From positions 2,569-7,594 of the forward strand of contig NZAF01000059.1 of NCBI GenBank assembly GCA_002686115.1: 5,026 nucleotides of DNA, read 5' to 3'. Shown piece by piece: positions 1 to 5,026 of this stretch. Below the pieces are notes generated by a model that was not told the DNA's origin, ran no database searches, and saw nothing but the letters and a program-made list of their open reading frames with translations. The position numbers were made by a program, and so were the translations under genes. Source of the stretch: Halobacteriovorax sp. GTDB taxonomy: Bacteria; Bdellovibrionota; Bacteriovoracia; Bacteriovoracales; Bacteriovoracaceae. Numbering within the stretch: position 1 is the first letter of the stretch; every line of letters starts with the position of its first letter.

Positions 1-774
1 GAGACAGGTGTTCGTGAGTTAAACTTGATTTCACAAGATCTTTCAGATTATGGAGTTGATCTTGATGATAATAATAATCTTTTCGAATTGTTAACAGGGC
101 TAGAGTCTGTTGAGAAAATAGATTGGATTAGACTATTTTATTTTTATCCAGATGAGTTAACAGATGAAGTTATTGAAAAAATGGCCACATCAACAAAGGT
201 TAATAAATATCTTGATATGCCAGTACAGCACTTTTCAGACTATGTCTTAAAAAGGATGAATAGAAAGATTACTGGTGAAAAAATCATGGAGAGAATCCAA
301 AAACTTCGTGAAAGAATCCCTGGTATAGTTCTTAGAACATCAATTATTGTAGGTTTTCCTGGAGAGAACGAAGAGGATTTCCAAAAATTACTAGATGGAG
401 TTAAGAAAGCTAGATTCAATCATCTTGGAATTTTTAGATACTCTGATGAAGAGGGAACGCCAGCTTATAGACTGAAAGAAAAAGTTCCCCAAGAGGTTAT
501 TGAAGAAAGGTTTGATAAGCTTTTTGAAGTTCAAAAAGAAATTGCTCGCGAACTTAATCAGGAATTTCTTGGTGAGAAGGTAGAAGTTCTAGTTGAAGGA
601 TTCCATGAAGACACAGATCTTTTAATTGTTGGTAGACACTTTGGACAAGCTCCAGATATCGACGGTAAGGTCATTATCAACGATCTTGACGGAAAAGAAT
701 TAAAGCAAGGTGATCTCGTTAATGTCGAGATCACCGAAGTTCTAGATTTTGATCTTATTGGAAAATTAGTTTAA
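1..774 (+). CDS. rimO: Ribosomal protein S12 methylthiotransferase RimO, C-terminal part (5' end outside window)
   Basis: RimO is a cytoplasmic radical-SAM enzyme that adds a methylthio group to the conserved aspartate of ribosomal protein S12. The reading frame is open from base 1, so the gene begins upstream. The 257 visible residues are the C-terminal part of a protein that is usually about 430-470 residues long. The N-terminal UPF0004 domain and the radical-SAM CxxxCxxC cluster are therefore missing from view, not lost. What is visible: the second half of the SAM barrel, with ELNLISQDLSDYG (6-18), WIRLFYFYP (42-50), YLDMPVQHFSD (70-80) and IVGFPGE (116-122), then a TRAM domain from about residue 188 to the end, with GRHFGQAPDIDG and a DFDLIGKLV tail. 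LISQD, PVQH and the APDIDG/DFDLIG signature favour RimO over the related tRNA enzyme MiaB. The stop abuts the stop of the convergent lipoprotein gene. Its last codons contain a strong inverted repeat (709-735). Confidence 0.95.
   Translation, partial: ETGVRELNLISQDLSDYGVDLDDNNNLFELLTGLESVEKIDWIRLFYFYPDELTDEVIEKMATSTKVNKYLDMPVQHFSDYVLKRMNRKITGEKIMERIQKLRERIPGIVLRTSIIVGFPGENEEDFQKLLDGVKKARFNHLGIFRYSDEEGTPAYRLKEKVPQEVIEERFDKLFEVQKEIARELNQEFLGEKVEVLVEGFHEDTDLLIVGRHFGQAPDIDGKVIINDLDGKELKQGDLVNVEITEVLDFDLIGKLV
691..735 (-). terminator. Probable intrinsic terminator of the lipoprotein gene, embedded in rimO
   Basis: GGTGATCTCG (709-718) and CGAGATCACC (726-735) form a perfect 10-bp stem with a 7-nt loop. 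Read on the minus strand, the stem is followed at once by TTGCTTTAATTCTTTT (708 down to 693), 10 T in 16. On the plus strand it is followed by GAAGTTCTAG, which has no T-tract. It lies 40-66 nt beyond the lipoprotein stop, a normal place for a Rho-independent terminator. It lies wholly inside rimO codons for GDLVNVEIT. The T-tract is interrupted, so efficiency is uncertain. Confidence 0.65.
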
Positions 775-777
775 TTA
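772..777. other. Abutting convergent stop codons (TAATTA)
   Basis: The TAA stop of rimO (772-774) is followed directly by TTA (775-777), the reverse complement of the lipoprotein gene's TAA. There is no intergenic base, so each transcript's 3' end must be antisense to the other coding sequence. Confidence 0.95.
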
Positions 778-3700
778 TCGATATAAACTTGAAGGGAATC
801 GGTAAGCACCGTCGAGGCTTAAAGCATCACCAGCTGAGGCTGAAAGAGCAGGTGATGTTAACTGAACAACTGTACTGCTGATAACCTTTTTAACAACATA
901 TGTATTAGAATTAAATCTAATTGATACTCCTTCTGAAAGACTTGTCATCGCCGTTCCACTTGGATTAATCCCAGAAGATGTAAAAGAAGTGAATGAGCCA
1001 GATGCTGCAGTAATAATTGGACTTCCTGAAACAGCATTCACCGTAACGCCAGTTATAGAAATGCTTTGAGGCGACGGAGCAGCAGGAGCATAAATGTCAT
1101 CCGTTGCGTTTGCCTTCGCCGCAGAACCAGAACATCCAGCGTAAGGACTAGATAAACTCACGAGTAAATTATCAAAATCATTTCTCTCATTATATGCATT
1201 ATCAAAGACATCCTCACCAGGTAAATCCATTAAAGTAGTGTCAGCAACATTGTCGATGACATCTGACTTAGAAAAAGCAAAGTTCCAGTCTCTAACCATA
1301 ACTCTGATTCTGGCTTTAATTTCACCACCACTATTTGTACATGCAAATGTGTAAAATGGTTGTGCCGCCATAAATGGATCAACTACATTGTTAGATATAG
1401 AGATATTTGTTCTTTCATACCAGCCATGAGATGAATAATCGTATGATCCGGATGTACAACTATTAGTTGCAGTGTAATTTGCCAGAGATATATTCGTATT
1501 AAACCCTTGGCTTATAGGTGCTTGATAAGCGAAGTTTGTAACTAGACCATTACTAGCAGGAGTCGTCGTTTTGACAACACCACTGTCAAGTTGTGTCGTT
1601 GAGTACTGCTCAGCAGCGGCACCAGCAATACATTCACTTATACTCCCATCACACGTATTTGTAACCTGAGTCACTTCTACTTTACATCCACTCGTTGTAC
1701 CGTCTGTTAATGATATTTCCCAGTGTCTCTCTGTCCCGAAATCACAAGTTCGAACATTTCCTGAATTGCTGTAATTGTCTCTATAATTTCCATCGCAAAA
1801 TGTTTCTTCATCAAAGTCAAAAGTACTCCATCCATTAATAGTCCCCGCCGGAACATTGTCACTTTCTCCAAGGGAAATTCCATCTACACTACTTAAAACA
1901 GCTTGACCTGTTCTATCCCCATCGTCATTATCACATGAGTCTGTCGTGATATAAGCAACATCTACACTTGAAGGTATTGTTGAAATTTTTGGCTGAAATT
2001 GCCAATATGAGTATGGATAGTAATCCACAAATTCACATACATCAGGACCAGAATCAACTTGAAAGTCTAGACCTAAGTTATAAAGATCATTTTCACCAAC
2101 TTCCATAAAGCAGTCGATATCTATCACGTTATATAACTGAGGGTCAGATGATGAATCTGAAAAGTTTTCAATTGCTTTCTTGTTCACTCTACAGGCACGA
2201 TTATTATTAAATCTTCCTTCTTTATGTAAGACATATGAAGGGCCATTTTTGATATCTATAACTTCAAAATAATCTACAACCTCGATGTCAAAAACCGAAG
2301 TTGTGCTTCCGATACTATTTGTGGCAGTGATAGTAAATGTCTCTGATGTCGTTGCCTCTGTCGGATTTCCACTGATGATACCTGTGCTTGAATCAAGCTC
2401 AAGTCCATCTGGAAGTTCTGGTGAGATAGTATAATAGTTTTCACTTCCAAGAATTAGAAATGGCTCAATAAAAACATCTGTCCCTCTTCTAAGTTCAAAC
2501 TTATTGTTTGTAGAAACACTGTTGACTGATGAAGTCTTATTAACTTCAGAGCCTATTGAGTCATCATTTCCAATTGCATTATTCGTTATCGTATCAGTGT
2601 CTCTAAATTGGTTTTCTGTAACCATTGAAACCACAATCTCATTTCCAGAAACAGAACTAATTGTTCCTGCAGCATTAGAAGAGTTGTTTACATCTTGACC
2701 TACGTGAAAGTCTGTAGGCGTCGCGATATTAATTGAAACGGTTGGTGACCATACACCTTGAATTGCAATTGAAGAAGAGCTACCTGATGCTGTTGAGCCA
2801 CAAGAGCTTGTGTTTTGAATTGTATTGACACCATTATCTGTGAAGTTACCAGTAAAGGTACTGTCAACAGATTGAGAAATGAATAGGACGGGACTTGTTG
2901 GTGCCGTATCAATCTCCATAATAGTAGCTCTTGCTGTCGAGCCGCTACAAATAATCGAACTAGACTTCGAGCTATCTTGAGTCGTAAGGCCTGTTGAGCT
3001 AGAAACAATAAGAGCAGCATTTACAAACTTTGGGTCTGCAGTAATGATAGCCTCTTCATCAACATAAGTTCGATTGATATCTAGAGATTGTTCTTTTTGA
3101 AATGTTCCACCTGTAATTTTAACTACAATATAATCATTAGATTTAAACTCAACGATACCTGTCGCACCAGAAGTTAGTGGTGGAGTGAAGTTTGTTGCAA
3201 CATAATCACCGATACTTATATCACTTGCATCGTTTACACTAAGGACTACAGAAGAGTTGTACCCAAGAACTTGGGGCGAATCAATAACTGCAAGATTGAA
3301 CGAGAAAGTTTCACCAGAGCCATCAACATCGTTATAAGCTCTTACAGTATATGTCGTAGAGGTGAGAGACGTTGATGTTCTTCCTGTGATCTCACCTGTT
3401 TCATTATCAAAACTTAAGCCGCTTGGAAGATCTGGCGAAATCGTGAACCTAACACCATTACTAGTATTGGATAGATTTGTACTTGAATCTGTAATAGGTG
3501 AAAGGTGTATATTATCTGTTGTTCCAGAACTTGTTTCAAAGTAATATCCTAATGATTCAACACTACCTTCTTCTCCTGAGTACGTAGTTGAATTATCAAT
3601 TAAATCCTCGAGTCTAAATTCTCCCGAAGTGACGTCAATGACAATTGTATTAGTGTCAGTATTTACAAGTCTAACATTACCTACTGCAGACTCTTCATTT

Positions 3701-4353
3701 GTTGATCTTGAGGCAGAGACAGGACCTGATACAGAAAAATTACTCACTTCTTCAGAGAGCGTAAGATACATCTTCTTTGTCGCAGCATTGTCGCCAAAAG
3801 ATAAACGAAAGCTTTCATCGATTGGCTCTTGAATAGCGACTGTTACACTTGTAGAGATTGATTCTCTTAAAAGAGTATTTGGGTTTAGATATGTTAGTGT
3901 CACAATATGTGTAGTACTTGGATAAAGAGATAGTGTATCCGTACTGCTACTAGAAGTGACTTCTCCACTTTCTGAATCAAGAGAGAGCCCACTCGGTAGT
4001 GGAGGAGATATCGTATATACAGGATTTAAATTTTCTATACCAACTTGAGATCCAATGTCTCCAAGGTCCCCTTCTACAAGAGCTGCCGATGAACCACTCG
4101 TTGAACTTGCTGTACTAGTCATAAACATTGAGTTTTCGCGATCAAAAGTTATTTGATTGTTTGGATAATTAAAGGATGTTGGGATATTAATGGTTGAGCC
4201 ATCAATGACATTACCATCCTCATCGGTAAAGGTGACATCAGCCGTAGCATTTTGAACCGTATCCTTCTTGAATTTGGTTAAGCTCTCCGGCATACATCCA
4301 GTGGTTAATAGTGAGAAAATAGTAATAAATATAATTCCATTTAAATTCTTCAT
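775..4353 (-). CDS. Large modular surface lipoprotein with He_PIG-like Ig repeats and a Cys-rich C-terminal region
   Basis: This is a complete 1192-residue protein, not recognised as a named gene. The start is the ATG at 4353-4351: no in-frame ATG, GTG or TTG lies between it and the upstream stop at 4398-4396, and a type II signal peptide follows at once. That peptide has Lys2, a hydrophobic core at 7-16 and LLTTGC with the lipidated Cys at 20. Position -3 is Thr rather than the usual Leu. Met follows the Cys, so an outer-membrane anchor is likely if the Lol +2 rule applies. Next come three He_PIG-like (putative Ig/cadherin-like) repeats at about 61-175, 268-358 and 617-695, each with a TISPxLPxGLxxDxxTG core. 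Between them are degenerate beta-modules (about 182-263, 364-438, 443-530, 533-592). A region with 12 cysteines spans 721-1074, and a last beta-module spans about 1095-1185. The protein is rich in Ser, Thr, Asn and Asp and poor in Lys, typical of exported beta-proteins. No catalytic motif is seen. Inferred role: cell-surface binding or structure. The ribosome binding site is weak (TGAG about 4 nt before ATG). Confidence 0.9.
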   Translation of the reverse strand: MKNLNGIIFITIFSLLTTGCMPESLTKFKKDTVQNATADVTFTDEDGNVIDGSTINIPTSFNYPNNQITFDRENSMFMTSTASSTSGSSAALVEGDLGDIGSQVGIENLNPVYTISPPLPSGLSLDSESGEVTSSSSTDTLSLYPSTTHIVTLTYLNPNTLLRESISTSVTVAIQEPIDESFRLSFGDNAATKKMYLTLSEEVSNFSVSGPVSASRSTNEESAVGNVRLVNTDTNTIVIDVTSGEFRLEDLIDNSTTYSGEEGSVESLGYYFETSSGTTDNIHLSPITDSSTNLSNTSNGVRFTISPDLPSGLSFDNETGEITGRTSTSLTSTTYTVRAYNDVDGSGETFSFNLAVIDSPQVLGYNSSVVLSVNDASDISIGDYVATNFTPPLTSGATGIVEFKSNDYIVVKITGGTFQKEQSLDINRTYVDEEAIITADPKFVNAALIVSSSTGLTTQDSSKSSSIICSGSTARATIMEIDTAPTSPVLFISQSVDSTFTGNFTDNGVNTIQNTSSCGSTASGSSSSIAIQGVWSPTVSINIATPTDFHVGQDVNNSSNAAGTISSVSGNEIVVSMVTENQFRDTDTITNNAIGNDDSIGSEVNKTSSVNSVSTNNKFELRRGTDVFIEPFLILGSENYYTISPELPDGLELDSSTGIISGNPTEATTSETFTITATNSIGSTTSVFDIEVVDYFEVIDIKNGPSYVLHKEGRFNNNRACRVNKKAIENFSDSSSDPQLYNVIDIDCFMEVGENDLYNLGLDFQVDSGPDVCEFVDYYPYSYWQFQPKISTIPSSVDVAYITTDSCDNDDGDRTGQAVLSSVDGISLGESDNVPAGTINGWSTFDFDEETFCDGNYRDNYSNSGNVRTCDFGTERHWEISLTDGTTSGCKVEVTQVTNTCDGSISECIAGAAAEQYSTTQLDSGVVKTTTPASNGLVTNFAYQAPISQGFNTNISLANYTATNSCTSGSYDYSSHGWYERTNISISNNVVDPFMAAQPFYTFACTNSGGEIKARIRVMVRDWNFAFSKSDVIDNVADTTLMDLPGEDVFDNAYNERNDFDNLLVSLSSPYAGCSGSAAKANATDDIYAPAAPSPQSISITGVTVNAVSGSPIITAASGSFTSFTSSGINPSGTAMTSLSEGVSIRFNSNTYVVKKVISSTVVQLTSPALSASAGDALSLDGAYRFPSSLYR
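799..1071 (-). other. C-terminal beta-module of the lipoprotein (residues about 1095-1185)
   Basis: An Ala/Pro linker (APAAPSPQ) leads to a module with the order ITAASGSFTSF, EGVSIRFNSNTYVVKKV, SSTVVQLTSPA and GDALSLDGAYRF. This order (T-rich strand, x-G-xx-I, YxVxxV, xSxTxxxLxxP, G-x-x-L) resembles a beta-module I know from phage tail-fibre and virion-associated proteins. The match is from memory and needs a profile search. It has no cysteines, and the protein ends seven residues after it. Confidence 0.4.
824..858. other. Inverted repeat in the 3' end of the lipoprotein gene, possible weak rimO terminator
   Basis: CATCACC (825-831) pairs with GGTGATG (851-857). Inside it, GCT (833-835) pairs with AGC (847-849) after one A/A mismatch. 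It lies 50-84 nt beyond the rimO stop, where a rimO terminator would be expected, but is followed on the plus strand only by TTAACTG with no T-tract. It could be a 3'-end stabilising or pausing structure, or chance. Confidence 0.25.
1132..2193 (-). other. Cys-rich region of the lipoprotein (residues 721-1074)
   Basis: Twelve cysteines occur at residues 721, 748, 773, 807, 853, 870, 890, 901, 908, 966, 1005 and 1074. The first 720 residues have only Cys20 (lipidated), 469 and 518. The even count suggests up to six disulfides formed after export. The region is also rich in aromatics (DYYPYSYWQFQP at 777-788; HGWYER; RDWNFAF) and has no He_PIG signature. It may be the functional head on a repeat stalk. 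The fold is not recognised. Confidence 0.6.
2269..2505 (-). repeat. He_PIG-like Ig repeat 3 of the lipoprotein (residues about 617-695)
   Basis: This is the most canonical copy: YTISPELPDGLELDSSTGII (641-660), then SGNPTEATTSETFTITATN and SVFDIEVVD. It ends the repeat-rich half and is followed directly by the Cys-rich region. Confidence 0.85.
3280..3552 (-). repeat. He_PIG-like Ig repeat 2 of the lipoprotein (residues about 268-358)
   Basis: The core FTISPDLPSGLSFDNETGEI (303-322) is followed by TGRTS, YTVRAYNDVDGS and the closing strand FSFNLAVID. This is the standard He_PIG order: PxLPxGL, DxxTG, xGxP-like turn, TYxVxAxN, closing strand. Confidence 0.8.
3829..4173 (-). repeat. He_PIG-like Ig repeat 1 of the lipoprotein (residues about 61-175)
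   Basis: It opens with FNYPNNQITF and carries the core YTISPPLPSGLSLDSESGEV at 113-132, followed by a strand THIVTLTYLNPN and an end strand SVTVAIQEP. The usual SGTP after the core is replaced by a Ser/Thr run (TSSSSTDT). The Ser/Thr/Gly-rich stretch at 79-90 looks like an insertion within the domain. Confidence 0.7.
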
Positions 4354-4402
4354 AATCTCATTATCGTCAAAATTGGAGATGAAGTTTACGAAGATTCAAA
4401 AA

Positions 4403-4466
4403 GCCAATAAAATTAATTAGATAGGCAAAAATTGCCAGTTCAGGTTCTAAATAATTTGCCAATAAA
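4403..4466. promoter_or_regulatory. Possible operator: TTGCC half-sites and GCCAATAAA direct repeat
   Basis: GGCAA (4424-4428) and TTGCC (4432-4436) form an inverted repeat with a 3-nt spacer. TTGCCA recurs at 4456-4461, 24 bp downstream of the TTGCCA at 4432. GCCAATAAA occurs twice, at 4403-4411 and 4458-4466, the second overlapping the last TTGCC. The cluster sits about 50-113 bp upstream of the lipoprotein ATG and about 72-135 bp upstream of the GTG of the rightward gene, so one bound regulator could affect both. Sites this short in AT-rich DNA may be chance. Confidence 0.3.
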
Positions 4467-4474
4467 GCTTGTCG

Positions 4475-4514
4475 TTGAATTCTTCGCTTAAGTGTCGATA
4501 AATATATGTATAAA
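4475..4514 (+). promoter_or_regulatory. Candidate sigma-70-type promoter for the exported-protein gene
   Basis: TTGAAT (4475-4480; 4 of 6 to TTGACA) lies 16 bp before GATAAA (4497-4502; 4 of 6 to TATAAT). An alternative -10 is TATAAA at 4509-4514 (5 of 6), which has no good -35 and would leave a leader of about 17 nt. The stretch is the most promoter-like part of the 184-bp divergent region. No convincing -35/-10 pair was found for the lipoprotein gene on the minus strand. Confidence 0.3.
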
Positions 4515-4524
4515 TGAAATTAAA

Positions 4525-4529
4525 GAGGG
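4525..4529 (+). promoter_or_regulatory. Ribosome binding site deciding the GTG start at 4538
   Basis: GAGGG lies 8 nt before GTG. Two other upstream ATGs are ruled out: ATG at 4506 stops after three codons, and ATG at 4514, in frame with the GTG, stops at TAA 4532-4534. The GTG is thus the first usable start, and a signal peptide follows it. Confidence 0.75.
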
Positions 4530-4537
4530 ATTAAAAG

Positions 4538-5026
4538 GTGTATAAGAAACTGATCATTATAATACTGTTATCGTCTAATGTTTTTTCAGCAGGGCCAGAT
4601 ATTGTAGAAAGGTTGAGGCCTTACTTAGTCGACCTCATAGGTAGTGACTTTACGACAATGGTTTTAGGTAAGCCGAGAATTAATGAAGACCTATCAATGA
4701 AACTTCCTAAGATTCCAAAAATAACTAAAAATACTACATCAACAGAAGTTTTTAATAATAAATTTAAAGAGAGCAATACCATTGATCCTGAAAAAAAGAA
4801 GTCTTATGACTATAACTTTGTTGAGGAAGTGATTCTTGTCACGAGAAATCTACAGGCGGATAATCTTGAAATGTCTAGGTGGTTAAATACTCTTGATCAG
4901 GGGGGAAGCCGAGAAGGCGTGTATAGAGCGATGGTTCTAGATTCATATTATGCGAATATGGAAAATTATAATGAATCAATTTCAAAAGATGCAATTGATT
5001 TTAGTGTCGACTTTTTTAAAAGATTT
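4538..5026 (+). CDS. Exported protein of unknown function, N-terminal part (3' end outside window)
   Basis: The frame is open from GTG at 4538 to the last base, giving 163 codons. The translation begins MYKKLIIIILLSSNVFSAGP: Lys3-Lys4, a hydrophobic core at 5-13 and a likely type I signal-peptidase site after Ser17 (V-F-S) or Ala18. There is no lipobox cysteine and no Cys at all in the visible part, so the product is probably periplasmic or secreted. A Lys/Asn/Thr-rich, probably flexible stretch (about 55-90) separates residues 19-54 from a helical-looking segment. That segment (94-140) contains VEEVILVTRNLQADNLEMSR and WLNTLDQGGSREGVYRAMVL. The order R-x3-AD-x5-WLN-x-L-x-x-G-x-SR-x-x-VY loosely resembles DUF4214, a repeat found in bacterial surface and exported proteins. 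This is a pattern likeness only. It is divergent from the lipoprotein gene, 184 bp away. Function unknown. Confidence 0.8.
   Translation, partial: MYKKLIIIILLSSNVFSAGPDIVERLRPYLVDLIGSDFTTMVLGKPRINEDLSMKLPKIPKITKNTTSTEVFNNKFKESNTIDPEKKKSYDYNFVEEVILVTRNLQADNLEMSRWLNTLDQGGSREGVYRAMVLDSYYANMENYNESISKDAIDFSVDFFKRF

Noticed and set aside
25..774. TTG at 25 as the start of a 249-residue gene
   Set aside because: The frame is open back to base 1 and the upstream codons (ETGVRELN) continue the conserved RimO sequence, so 25 is internal.
1912..1935. Calcium-binding loop at CDNDDGDRTG (residues 807-816)
   Set aside because: The spacing does not fit DxDxDG because the first ligand position is Cys; Asp-rich turns are common in such proteins.
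2504..2698. Plus-strand ORF of 64 codons antisense to the lipoprotein gene
   Set aside because: No domain or start signal is seen; it is a shadow of the repeat-rich coding strand.
2700..3020. Minus-strand ORF of 106 codons
   Set aside because: It lies in another frame wholly inside the lipoprotein gene, with a low-complexity Leu/Gln-rich translation that is an out-of-frame reading of Ser/Thr-rich codons.
3362..3832. Two plus-strand ORFs (3362-3544 and 3629-3832)
   Set aside because: Both are antisense to well-supported lipoprotein sequence and show no ribosome binding site or recognisable motif.
3955..4017. Recent DNA-level duplication of the He_PIG cores (with 3382-3444 and 2368-2433)
   Set aside because: The copies match as protein but differ at many codon positions, so they are old repeats, not a recent tandem duplication.
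4350..4361. Tiny ORF (ATG-AGA-TTA-TGA, minus strand) whose stop overlaps the lipoprotein start
   Set aside because: Three sense codons with no own ribosome binding site; such overlaps are common by chance in AT-rich leaders.
4463..4501. Sigma-28 (FliA)-type promoter: TAAAGCTT (4463-4470) with GTCGATAA (4494-4501)
   Set aside because: Each half is close to consensus, but the spacer is 23 nt where about 11 nt is expected.

Overview
The window holds three protein genes from an AT-rich Gram-negative bacterium: the end of rimO (+ strand, 1-774), one complete gene for a very large, Ser/Thr-rich modular surface lipoprotein (- strand, 775-4353), and the start of a small exported protein (+ strand, 4538 to the window end). 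The AT-rich coding bias, a long lipoprotein built from putative-Ig (He_PIG-type) repeats, and a second exported protein of no well-known family would fit a Bdellovibrio/Bacteriovorax-type predatory bacterium. That placement is an inference from style, not proven by any marker here.

Layout. rimO and the lipoprotein gene converge with no intergenic base: their two TAA stops abut and form the palindrome TAATTA at 772-777. A perfect 10-bp inverted repeat inside the last codons of rimO (709-735) is followed, on the minus strand only, by a T-rich stretch. It is best read as the lipoprotein gene's intrinsic terminator, carried within the opposing coding sequence. The lipoprotein gene and the third gene diverge from a 184-bp intergenic region (4354-4537). 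This region holds TTGCC-type half-sites, a repeated GCCAATAAA, and a plausible promoter and ribosome binding site for the rightward gene.

Roles. RimO is a housekeeping enzyme that methylthiolates ribosomal protein S12; it has no evident functional link to the others. The 1192-residue lipoprotein has a type II signal peptide, then He_PIG-like repeats interleaved with a second degenerate beta-module, a 12-cysteine region, and a C-terminal beta-module reminiscent of phage tail-fibre repeats. This suggests an envelope-anchored, secreted, disulfide-stabilised adhesin or surface protein of unknown ligand. The third gene has a type I signal peptide and a helical segment loosely like DUF4214. Its divergent arrangement leaves open shared control with the lipoprotein gene. 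No RNA genes, insertion sequences or CRISPR arrays are visible.
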